DNA of 64,000 bases. It comes from Streptomyces sclerotialus. GTDB lineage: Bacteria > Actinomycetota > Actinomycetes > Streptomycetales > Streptomycetaceae. The stretch is from the NCBI GenBank assembly GCA_000719105.1, contig JODX01000032.1, forward strand, positions 3,405 through 67,404. The letters run 5' to 3'. Numbering within the stretch: position 1 is the stretch's first letter; the number at the start of each line of letters is the position of its first letter. The position numbers and the translations under genes are program-made. Shown piece after piece: positions 24,371 to 31,860 of the stretch. The notes below the pieces were generated by a model, which searched no databases, was not told where the DNA came from, and saw nothing but the letters and a program-made list of their open reading frames with translations.

Positions 24371-25099
24371 ATGGACATCAACAACTCCGTCGCCCTTGTC
24401 ACCGGAGCCAACCGCGGCCTGGGCCGCGCCTTCGCCCAGCGCCTGCTGGAACGGGGCGCCCACAAGGTCTACGCGACGGCCCGCCGACCGGTGACCGTGG
24501 ACCTGCCCGGGGTCGAGGTGCTGCCCCTCGACATCACCGATCCCGCATCCGTGAGGGCCGCCGCCGAGGCCGCCCCGGACGTCTCGCTACTCATCAACAA
24601 CGCGGGAATCAGTACGGGGACCGACCTGGTGACCGGTTCGCTGGACGCCGTGCGGCACGAGCTGGAGACCAACATGTTCGGCCACCTGGGAATGATCCGG
24701 GAGTTCGCGCCGGCGCTCGCCAGGAACGGCGGGGGCGCGATCGTCAACGTCCTCTCCGCCATGTCGTGGTTCGGGGGCAAGGGCGCCAATGCCTACCACC
24801 TGAGCAAGGCCGCCGCCTGGGCCATGACCAACGGCGTCCGCCTGGAGCTCGCCGAGCAGGGCACGCTCGTCACAGCGGTACACCTCGGCCTGGCCGACAC
24901 CGACATGGCGGCGGGCTGGCCCGTGGACAAGATCGCTCCCTCGGACCTGGCCGACGCGGCGCTCGACGGTGTCGAGGCGGGCTCCGCCGAGGTCCTCGCC
25001 GACCAATGGAGTCGGGACGTCAAGTCCCGGCTGCCGCAGACGCCGGAAGAGTTCAACGCCGCGATGGACCGCGCCCTGGCGGCGTTGGTGGCGGCCTGA
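24371..25099 (+). CDS. Short-chain dehydrogenase/reductase
   Basis: A 242-residue SDR with cofactor motif TGANRGLG, NNAG at the end of strand 4, a serine in the NVLSAMSW segment and catalytic YHLSK. The classical Tyr-X3-Lys pair is therefore present. The acidic residue after strand 2 is not obvious; an Arg-Arg pair (TARRP) suggests NADP(H). The substrate is unknown. The ATG at 24371 coincides with the predicted transcription start, and no Shine-Dalgarno is present, so the mRNA is probably leaderless. Regulation by the divergent MerR protein is strongly suggested by the operator in between. Confidence 0.9.
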   Translation: MDINNSVALVTGANRGLGRAFAQRLLERGAHKVYATARRPVTVDLPGVEVLPLDITDPASVRAAAEAAPDVSLLINNAGISTGTDLVTGSLDAVRHELETNMFGHLGMIREFAPALARNGGGAIVNVLSAMSWFGGKGANAYHLSKAAAWAMTNGVRLELAEQGTLVTAVHLGLADTDMAAGWPVDKIAPSDLADAALDGVEAGSAEVLADQWSRDVKSRLPQTPEEFNAAMDRALAALVAA

Positions 25100-25146
25100 G
25101 GGCCCCTCGGGCCGCGCTGACATGCTCCGCCCGCAGTTGTGGATCT

Positions 25147-26036
25147 TCATGTTGTGGCGGGGGCCGGGTGTTCGCGGTGCTCGTCGGCACGGATGACGGC
25201 CAGAAAGGCGTGGGCGAGCATCGCGAGGGTCAACCAGCGCAGCCAGAGAGTGTGGCGGCGGGACCTGGTGCTCGTCCAGGCCGGCGAGGCCCTTGCCGGC
25301 CTGGAAGGTCTCCTCGGCCCTCCAGCGGGTTCCGGTGACGCGGACCAGGGCGGGCAGCGGTACTGGCCGCGGGCTGAAACAGCGGTAATAGGCCACCTCG
25401 CCGGTGGTGCGGTTGCGGCGGATCAGCAGCTGGCAGGTGCCGGCCGAGTGGGTGGGGATCAGGTCGACGGCGGCCCAGACGTAAGGGCGCGGGCCTTTGC
25501 GCCAGCGCCCGCGGACAGTTGCTGCCAGCCTCTTCGGGGCACCGTGCGCATCAGCACGTCACCACGGAACTTGCCGACAGGAGTGTGTACTTCGGTGCGG
25601 CAGGAGACGGCCATGACGTATCCCCTCCCGTGCGTGGCAATCATCGACAGCAGGGCCGGGTTGCCGCCGTAGACCTCGTCGCCGGTGACCCGGCCGGCCG
25701 TGTGACGGCCGGCCCAGAACCTCTCGAGCATCGCGGCAGCGAGCTGCGTCTGGGTGGCGAACCGCACCTCGTCAGGTTCCAGGCCCGCCCTGCGGCACCG
25801 CTCGGGATCGTCGGGCCATGCTCTGGGCAGGTACAACTCACGGTCGACGGCGGCGTGTCCGCACGGCGTGGCATGGACAAGATGGACCGCGGCCTGGGAG
25901 TTCTCGATCCGCCCGGCGGTACCGGTGCACTGTCGCTGCACTCCGACGGTCGCGTTCCCCTTCTTCACGTCGCCAGTCTCGTCGACGACGAGGACGGCCT
26001 GCTCGGCGCCGAGGCGATCGACAATGAAGGATTTTT
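25147..26036 (-). pseudogene. IS701-type DDE transposase, 5'-truncated and frameshifted
   Basis: On the minus strand the DDE-fold segments are readable: VLVVDETGDVKKGNATVGVQ near 25990, VTGDEVYGGNPAL near 25670 and YVWAAVDLIPTHSAGTCQLL near 25450. TRWRAEETFQAGKGL lies near 25310 and HTLWLRWLTLAMLAHAFLAV near 25200. Frame changes occur near 25515 and near 25245. The N-terminal third is missing; similarity stops near 26036, where unrelated remnants begin. It is a dead insertion sequence. I could not define terminal inverted repeats. Confidence 0.8.
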
Positions 26037-26080
26037 TTGCCCGGCGACGCAATGCCATTCGACAACTCGACTTCCTGGCC

Positions 26081-26346
26081 TCACAGTTCTCCCATTCGGA
26101 GATGCTCGGCAACGAAGAGGTCATCATTCGTTCCGCAAACGTGCGTACACGTCGCATCTGCACGACTCTTCAAGCATCCGCTATCGAGGTGGCCTTGCAG
26201 GCGGTTGTTGGAATTCTTTGTCTTGCCGACGTACGTTCCGGGGTTCAGCTGGTCCTTGAACTCGTAGATTCCTGGAATCTAGGTCTGCAGCCAGTCCCCA
26301 CGGCTCAGATCGGCGGCGTCCAGCCATCTTCCGAGTTCAGACATCG
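26081..26346 (-). pseudogene. Remnant of a polymorphic toxin: HINT edge plus GIY-YIG nuclease domain
   Basis: From 26278 down to a TGA at 26081 the minus strand reads IPGIYEFKDQLNPGTYVGKT, then NRLQGHLDSGC, CTHVCGTNDDLFVAEHL and RMGEL. GIY and TYVG at this spacing are the GIY-YIG nuclease signature. Directly upstream in frame, but separated by a TAG, is ELGRWLDAADLSRGDWLQT, resembling the pretoxin HINT domain that precedes toxin tips in Streptomyces polymorphic toxins. The delivery part is gone. This is inferred from motif similarity by eye. No immunity gene is recognisable. Confidence 0.6.
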
Positions 26347-26552
26347 CCAGGCCCGATGCCGTCGAGAAGACGGCGGATCTCCTCGGCACCCGTCGCTTCG
26401 ACTTCTTCTGCCTCAACGACGTCAACAGTCCGGTCGACCAGCGGCAGCGTATCGCCGAGGAGCTCCACCACTTCCTCGAGGCCTGCTTCCCCTTCCCGAG
26501 CCACTACGAGCGCCGGGGGGCGGGCGGCGATACCCGCCCCACCGAGTTCTGA
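26340..26552 (+). pseudogene. C-terminal remnant of a Stealth-family sugar-phosphotransferase
   Basis: The frame ending at TGA 26550-26552 reads DAVEKTADLL, then FDFFCLNDVNSP and HHFLEACFPFPSHYE. This resembles the last conserved region (CR4) of Stealth proteins, hexose-1-phosphate transferases of capsular and cell-surface polysaccharides. Only about 70 residues remain and no start is present. It abuts the toxin remnant, consistent with deletion and recombination in this zone. Confidence 0.55.
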
Positions 26553-26571
26553 GCCCTCGGCGACCGAGCCC

Positions 26572-28290
26572 TTACGAGGGCAGCACCCACACCGGGTTCG
26601 AGTAGAACCACAGGTCCTGCCACGGGTCCGCGTCGCCGACCACGTCGATGGCCGGGCCCGCGGGGTCGACGGCCGCGCCCATCGCGCCGACGGCCGTGCG
26701 CTTGCCGTCGCTGCCGCGGAGGCGGACGTAGAGCGGGCGGTCGACGCGGCCGAGCTCGTAGGTGAGGCGGACCGTGCCGGTGTTCTTGTTGACCTCGTAC
26801 GACTTGACGACCTTGGCGGTCGGCGCGGTGAAGGTGTCCTTGTCCTCGACCTCGCCGGTCACGTCGCCCTGGATGACGTCGACGCGTGCGAGCGTCGGCA
26901 CGAAGCCGGCCCAGTTGGGGCCGCCCGCGAGGGCCACGTCCACCGTGAGGGTGACCTTGGTGCCCTTCTTGACGTGGAGGGCGCCGCCGAGGGTGGCCCA
27001 GCGGCTGCCGCCCGAGACGCGGACGTCGAGGCCGCTGAGGAGCTGGCCGTGGTCGACCCAGATGCGGCCGGCGCGGATGCCGTCCATGACGGCGGCGTAC
27101 TCGAAGCTCTCGGCGCCGACGTGGGTGCGGCTGTAGTAGCCGGGCCAGAAGTCGTTCTCCGTCAGGTCGATCTGGCCGCCGTAGACCGGGTCGTCGTACC
27201 GGCCGTTGGCGTTGAAGTCGCCGCCGCCGCGCGCGGCGGTGTCGGCGTAGATCTGGTGGGAGTCGGAGTTGGCGGTGATCCACCAGGGCTTGCCCTCGGC
27301 GAGGAGGCTGTCCCAGAGGCCGCCGACGGTGGCGGTCATCCAGTCGAAGCCGCCCCAGGTGCGGTAGCTCTCCAGCGGGTAGCCGGGATAGGAGTTGGCG
27401 CTCGGGCTGCCGTCGTAGATGCCGCGGGCCCCGCCGGGTCCGTTGGGCTTCGGCAGGCCGGCGGCCTGGTGGCCGGGGGCGCCCTCGAAGCCGACGGCGA
27501 TGCGGTGGCCCGCGGGCGTCGCGTCGCGCCAGGCACGGATCTCGTGCGGGGAGTCGATGCCCTTGCGCGCCGGGTGGTTGGCGAGCATCAGCGCGTCCTT
27601 GACCTTGCGCCGCTTCACCTGGTCGGAGAGGAAGTTGAGGCCCGCGATCGCGAGGGCCTCGTTGGCGGCGGAGGAGGCGGTGGCGCCCTTGACCGCGCCG
27701 TCGTAGCCGGTCTCGAACTGCTTGAGGACGGAGACCTCGTTCTTGCCGGGGTGCACGAAGACCGTGCCGTGCTCGGCGGCCGGGATGTTCCACTCCAGGC
27801 CCTGGAAGACGAGGGTGTCCTCGTAGGCGGCGCGGGCCTCCTTGATGTCCGGGTTGACCTTCTCGACGCCGATCTTGGCGTGGGTGGCGCTGCCGTGGTC
27901 GGTGATGACCATCCAGTCCAGGCCGTGCCGGGCACCCTGGCGGACCTGGTCGACGACGCGGTACTTGCCGTCGCTGCTGTACTGGGTGTGGATGTGGTGG
28001 TCGCCGGACAGCCAGAGGAAGCCGTTCTTCTTGCGGCTGCTGCCGCTGCCGGAGGCGTACGCCGGTGCGGCGCCGCCGGCGGTCTGGCCGATGACACTGC
28101 CGGCGGCCAGACCCGCACCGAGCAGGCCCGCGCGGCGCAGCAGCGAGCGGCGCGACTGCTGCTCGGGGGAGAGCGCCTCGTCGGGCACGGTGATGTCGAA
28201 GGCGGCGGGGAGCGGCGCCGCGTCGTGCGCGTGACCGTGGTCGTGGCTGTGGTCGTGTCCGTGATGGTGATGCCCGTGTCCGTGCCCCAT
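26572..28290 (-). CDS. Exported PHP-domain phosphoesterase with histidine-rich N-terminus
   Basis: I chose ATG 28290, preceded by GGAGGCGCGCC, giving 572 residues. The N-terminus is a His/Gly/Asp cluster (MGHGHGHHHHGHDHSHDHGH), an apparent metal-binding tract. It is followed at 45-75 by a twin-arginine leader (RRSLLRRAGLLGAGLAAGSV). The PHP metal ligands appear in order: SGDHHIHTQYSSDG, VITDHGS, NHPARKG and ANSDSH. PHP proteins hydrolyse phosphoesters using a metal cluster. The C-terminal 150 residues look like a beta-sandwich. The substrate is unknown. A His tract placed before the Tat signal would stay cytoplasmic or be cleaved, which is odd. Confidence 0.88.
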   Translation of the reverse strand: MGHGHGHHHHGHDHSHDHGHAHDAAPLPAAFDITVPDEALSPEQQSRRSLLRRAGLLGAGLAAGSVIGQTAGGAAPAYASGSGSSRKKNGFLWLSGDHHIHTQYSSDGKYRVVDQVRQGARHGLDWMVITDHGSATHAKIGVEKVNPDIKEARAAYEDTLVFQGLEWNIPAAEHGTVFVHPGKNEVSVLKQFETGYDGAVKGATASSAANEALAIAGLNFLSDQVKRRKVKDALMLANHPARKGIDSPHEIRAWRDATPAGHRIAVGFEGAPGHQAAGLPKPNGPGGARGIYDGSPSANSYPGYPLESYRTWGGFDWMTATVGGLWDSLLAEGKPWWITANSDSHQIYADTAARGGGDFNANGRYDDPVYGGQIDLTENDFWPGYYSRTHVGAESFEYAAVMDGIRAGRIWVDHGQLLSGLDVRVSGGSRWATLGGALHVKKGTKVTLTVDVALAGGPNWAGFVPTLARVDVIQGDVTGEVEDKDTFTAPTAKVVKSYEVNKNTGTVRLTYELGRVDRPLYVRLRGSDGKRTAVGAMGAAVDPAGPAIDVVGDADPWQDLWFYSNPVWVLPS

Positions 28291-28428
28291 GGCGCGCCTC
28301 CTGGATACCGCTGTCGTGCGCGGCGCCACTGCGCCGCGTGAGGAGAATCCAGGCAGAAGATGAATGTTGTACGACAGGGGGATGATCGGCGGGCGTCACG
28401 GACGCGGCCGCTCGCCTCAGCACTCACA

Positions 28429-28461
28429 GTTTTCCCGGCCGCCCTTGTACGTCACACCTTC
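28429..28461 (+). promoter_or_regulatory. Possible PHO box between two secreted phosphoesterase genes
   Basis: Three consecutive 11-base units begin GTTTTCCCGGC, CGCCCTTGTAC and GTCACACCTTC. The first is close to the Streptomyces PhoP direct-repeat unit (GTTCACCCGGC type); the others are weak. The 240-bp gap separates divergent secreted phosphoesterase genes, so phosphate control would make sense. This is a low-confidence reading. Confidence 0.2.
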
Positions 28462-28530
28462 CGACCGCGACTTTGGGTGCCGACGCTCTTCCTTCCCCCA
28501 GGCAGACGGACGGACCGGAGACACCTTCTC

Positions 28531-29862
28531 ATGAGACGAATCCTCGGCACCCTCACGGCCGGTGTGCTGGCCCTCGCCGCGTCGCTCGGCGCCGGCACCA
28601 CACCCGCAGCAGCTTCTTCCGACGCCAGTGGCAGCGGCACCTTCGACATCCTGACGTACAACATCGCGGGCCTGCCGCTCGGGCTCGGCGACAGCGATCC
28701 GGAGACGAACACACCGCTCATCGGGCAGCGGCTCGGGGCGTACGACATCGTCAACCTCCAGGAGGACTTCAACCACCACGCCGCGCTGTACGCCAACGAC
28801 ACCCACCCGTACCGCACGGCCACCAGCGGCGGCGCGGGCCTCGGCGACGGCCTCAACACCCTGTCCGACCGGCCCTTCGAGGACTTCGAGCGGGTCGACT
28901 GGGACGACTGCACCGGCACGGACTGCCTGACCCCGAAGGGCTTCACGCTGGGACGGGTGCGGCTGGCCGAGGGCGTCTTCGTGGACCTGTACAACGTCCA
29001 CACCAACGCCGACGTGACGGACGCCGCCCTGGCCGCCCGCCGGGCCAACATCGAGCAGCTGTCGGACTTCATCCGGGCCAACTCCGCGGGCAACGCGGTG
29101 ATCGTCATGGGCGACACCAACACGCGCTACACCCGGACCGGCGACAACATCCGCACGCTGCTGGACGAGAACGGGCTGACGGACCCTTGGGTGGAACTGG
29201 TGCGCGGCGGCACGCCTCCCGCGCAGGGCAGTGACCCGCTGGTGTGCGACGCGGCGGCCCCGGCCGACGACTGCGAGGTGGTGGACAAGGTGCTGTACCG
29301 GAGCAGCGACCTCGTCGCCCTCGACGCCACCCGCTACGGCAACGAGTGGGCGTCCTTCCTGCGATCCGACGGCGAGCACCTGTCCGACCACTTCCCGCAC
29401 ACGGTCGGTTTCACGTACACACCCGACCCGTCCCTCCGGGCGAGCGACTTCTTCGGCGGACCGCACGGCACGGCCTTCAACGACGCCGACGACCTGCCGT
29501 CCGCGCCGTCACCGCGCACACTGACGCTGCGCGGCGGCTCCCGCCTGGACGCGGTGTCCCTGACCCACGACGGCGGCACGGTTCTGTCCCACGGCGGTAC
29601 GGGCGGCACGGCCGCGTCCCTGACCCTGGCCTCCGGCGAGCACCTCACGTCGGTGCGGCTGACGCGTGGTGAGAAGGACGGCCGTACCCGGGTCTTCTCC
29701 GCGGCCTTCACCACCGACAAGGGCCGTACGGTGACGGCCGGTTCGCCCACCTCGGACGCAGCCACCTTCACGGCGCCCTCGGGCTGGCAGATCGTCGGCT
29801 TCACGGGCCGCTCGGGCGACGAGATCGACAAGCTGGGGGTGCTGTACGCGCCGGTCCGCTGA
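28531..29862 (+). CDS. Secreted endonuclease/exonuclease/phosphatase-family hydrolase with C-terminal lectin-like domain
   Basis: A 443-residue protein with a Sec signal peptide (MRRILGTLTAGVLALAASLG, cleavage near AAA-SS). The EEP fold motifs are present: LTYNIAGLP, the metal-ligand glutamate in VNLQEDF, VIVMGDTNTRY and the terminal SDHFPH. The family includes DNase I, sphingomyelinases and inositol phosphatases; the substrate is not evident. Residues about 325-443 (TLTLRGGSRLDAVSLTHDGG, then GWQIVGFTGRSGDEIDKLG) resemble a jacalin-like lectin, suggesting carbohydrate targeting. It is divergent from the PHP phosphoesterase and convergent with the next gene. Confidence 0.88.
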   Translation: MRRILGTLTAGVLALAASLGAGTTPAAASSDASGSGTFDILTYNIAGLPLGLGDSDPETNTPLIGQRLGAYDIVNLQEDFNHHAALYANDTHPYRTATSGGAGLGDGLNTLSDRPFEDFERVDWDDCTGTDCLTPKGFTLGRVRLAEGVFVDLYNVHTNADVTDAALAARRANIEQLSDFIRANSAGNAVIVMGDTNTRYTRTGDNIRTLLDENGLTDPWVELVRGGTPPAQGSDPLVCDAAAPADDCEVVDKVLYRSSDLVALDATRYGNEWASFLRSDGEHLSDHFPHTVGFTYTPDPSLRASDFFGGPHGTAFNDADDLPSAPSPRTLTLRGGSRLDAVSLTHDGGTVLSHGGTGGTAASLTLASGEHLTSVRLTRGEKDGRTRVFSAAFTTDKGRTVTAGSPTSDAATFTAPSGWQIVGFTGRSGDEIDKLGVLYAPVR

Positions 29863-29871
29863 GCCCGGCGG

Positions 29872-30657
29872 TCAGTGACCACCGCGTTCCGTCCGGGCGA
29901 ACGAGGACACCTCGCCGTACGTCGGCGTGCGGCCGGACGGCGCGCGTCCGGACCGTACGCCGGTGGCCGCATCCAGGGCCGCGCCCAGTGCCCGCCGGTA
30001 CAGCAGGGAGCCGAGGCTGACCCGGCTCACGCCCAGGTCGCCGAGGTGCGCGACGGTGGGGCCGGTGGGCGAGTACAGGATGTTCAGCGGCACGTCGAGG
30101 AAGCGTACGAGGGAGGCGACGGCGTCCGGGTCGGTCAGGCCCGGTACGAACACGCCGTCGGCGCCCGCCTGCCGGTACGCGTCGAGACGGGACCTGGTGT
30201 CCCTGTCCGTGTCGTCGCCGTTGCCGTTGCCGTCGCCCAGCCAGTATGTGTCGGTGCGGGCGTTGATGAACAGGCCGGGTGCGGCCGCCCTGACCGCCGC
30301 GATCTTCGCGGCGTGCAGCGCCGTGTCGCCGAGCCCGTCCTCCAGGTTGATACCGGCGGCCCCGACGGCGTACAGCTCCCGCGCGAACTCCCCCACCTCG
30401 TCCGGGTCGTCGCTGAAGCCCCCCTCGGCGTCGACGGACAGCAGGAACGGTTCCGAGCCGAGGGCCAGGGCGAGGGCGAGCGTCCGGTCGCGTGTCGCGG
30501 CCGCGCCGTCGGGCAGACCGGCGGAGGCGGCGACACCGAGGCTCGTCGTCCCGATCGCGGGGAAGCCCTCGGCGGCGAGCGCGACCGCCGAGGCGTGGTC
30601 CCAGGCGTTGGGCAGGAGCAGTGGCGCGTCGCCGTGGTGGAGCCGGTGGAAGTCCAT
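29872..30657 (-). CDS. Isocitrate lyase/PEP mutase family protein
   Basis: A 261-residue TIM-barrel enzyme of the ICL/PEPM superfamily. The visible markers are LPNAWDHASAVALAAEGF, TTSLGVAASAGLPDG, LSVDAEGGF (metal-ligand acids), GINLEDG, and NARTDTYWLG. The family cleaves or rearranges C-C and P-C bonds of 2-oxo or carboxy acids; this subgroup (short, NAWD motif) is of uncertain substrate. TAGCGT ends seven bases before the ATG at 30657 with no ribosome-binding site, so a leaderless mRNA is likely. A GTG at 30666 is the alternative start. It is convergent with the EEP hydrolase (9 bp gap). Confidence 0.88.
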   Translation of the reverse strand: MDFHRLHHGDAPLLLPNAWDHASAVALAAEGFPAIGTTSLGVAASAGLPDGAAATRDRTLALALALGSEPFLLSVDAEGGFSDDPDEVGEFARELYAVGAAGINLEDGLGDTALHAAKIAAVRAAAPGLFINARTDTYWLGDGNGNGDDTDRDTRSRLDAYRQAGADGVFVPGLTDPDAVASLVRFLDVPLNILYSPTGPTVAHLGDLGVSRVSLGSLLYRRALGAALDAATGVRSGRAPSGRTPTYGEVSSFARTERGGH

Positions 30658-30732
30658 GAGGTCCACGCTAGGAGCGCGTCGTTTCGGCGCCGGCCGAAGT
30701 GTTGCGGTCCTGCGGGGACGTCCCGGCCGGAA

Positions 30733-30768
30733 CCTGGGACGCCCCGGTTCCGGTCGGGGCGTCCCAGG
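30733..30768 (-). terminator. Strong hairpin after the arabinogalactan operon
   Basis: Perfect 13-bp arms CCTGGGACGCCCC (30733-30745) and GGGGCGTCCCAGG (30756-30768) enclose a 10-nt loop. It starts three bases after the esterase stop. No T-tract follows, as is common in Streptomyces. Confidence 0.75.
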
Positions 30769-30771
30769 GGC

Positions 30772-31860
30772 TCACTCGGCCGGCCGCACCGCGCCCTTCG
30801 GCACGAGGTGCCGGTCGACCAGTTCGTCGCGGACCAGGCCCGCGTACACGGTGGCGCCGTGCACGGAGGTGTGCGTGTTGTCGCGCTTCTCGTTGTAGAG
30901 GTACAGGGCCTTGGAGTCCTCCGCCCCCAGCGACTCGACGAGCTCCTTGGTCCTCGCGGTGAGGTCGATCAGGGGGACGTCCTGGTCGGCCGCGACCTGG
31001 CGGATGACGGCCGGGTGGTCCACGCCGAGCCCGTTGACGAGCAGCGCCGTGCCGTTGTTCAGGGTGCCGTCCGCGTTGAACCAGCGCCGCACGATGGGCG
31101 TGACCAGTACCGGCCGGCCGCCCTCGGCGCGGATGTCCGCCACCAGGCTCTCCAGGTTCGCGCGGTACGTCGCCTCGTCGGTCTGCTTGTCGTTGTGCGC
31201 GAGCTGGACGAGGACGAGGTCGCCGCGGCGGATCTGCGGCTGGACGGTGCCCCACAGCCGCGAGTCGGCCAGGTAGGAGACCGTGCTCTCGCCGGAGTCG
31301 GCGTAGTTGGCGACGGAGAGCCCCTTGCGCAGGTACTGCGGCAACTGCTGGCCCCACCCGGAGTACGGGTCACCGGGCTGGTCGCACACGGTGGAGTCGC
31401 CGACGAGGAAGATCTGCCGGGTGTGGCGGGCGGGGGTCACCCGGATGTCGGCGAGGGCGGGCGCGTCACCGCCGAGCGCGAGGTCGAGACCGGGCGTGCC
31501 CTCGGTCCCGGTGGGCTCGCCCTCGGGGGTGCGGACGTTCACGGTGAAGCTGCGGGTGACCCGCTCGCCCGCCTCGGTGGCGGTCTCCGGCAGGAGCGCG
31601 CGCCGGGTCTCCCCGGTGACGCTCGTGCTCGCTGCCTCCGCGCCTCCCAGGACGACCTTCACGTCGTACGTACCGGAGGGGACGTCGAAGTGGCAGGCGG
31701 TGGCGGTGCAGTTCTCCGGGCCGAGCCCGGGGCCGCCGCCTTCGCGCGCCTGCGCCGGCACGGCGGACAGGAGGGTGCCGAGGGCCGCGGCGGCGAGCCC
31801 GGCGATGGCGGTACGTCTCCGTGTGCGTCGCACGACTGTCGTGCTCCTCTCATGAGCCAC
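30772..31860 (-). CDS. Secreted SGNH-type carbohydrate esterase (rhamnogalacturonan acetylesterase-like)
   Basis: A 362-residue secreted protein with signal TAIAGLAAAALGTLLSAVPA. Residues 45-140 form a small beta-domain. The SGNH hydrolase follows: block I FLVGDSTVCD (nucleophile Ser), block II SGESTV, block III LVQLAHNDK and block V DNTHTS (catalytic Asp and His). The order and the YNEKRDNTH segment resemble rhamnogalacturonan acetylesterases, which deacetylate plant polysaccharides. Its start overlaps the end of the upstream GH43 gene by 11 bp, so it is the third gene of an operon with two GH43 enzymes. The target is probably acetylated arabinogalactan or pectin side chains. Confidence 0.88.
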   Translation of the reverse strand: MAHERSTTVVRRTRRRTAIAGLAAAALGTLLSAVPAQAREGGGPGLGPENCTATACHFDVPSGTYDVKVVLGGAEAASTSVTGETRRALLPETATEAGERVTRSFTVNVRTPEGEPTGTEGTPGLDLALGGDAPALADIRVTPARHTRQIFLVGDSTVCDQPGDPYSGWGQQLPQYLRKGLSVANYADSGESTVSYLADSRLWGTVQPQIRRGDLVLVQLAHNDKQTDEATYRANLESLVADIRAEGGRPVLVTPIVRRWFNADGTLNNGTALLVNGLGVDHPAVIRQVAADQDVPLIDLTARTKELVESLGAEDSKALYLYNEKRDNTHTSVHGATVYAGLVRDELVDRHLVPKGAVRPAE

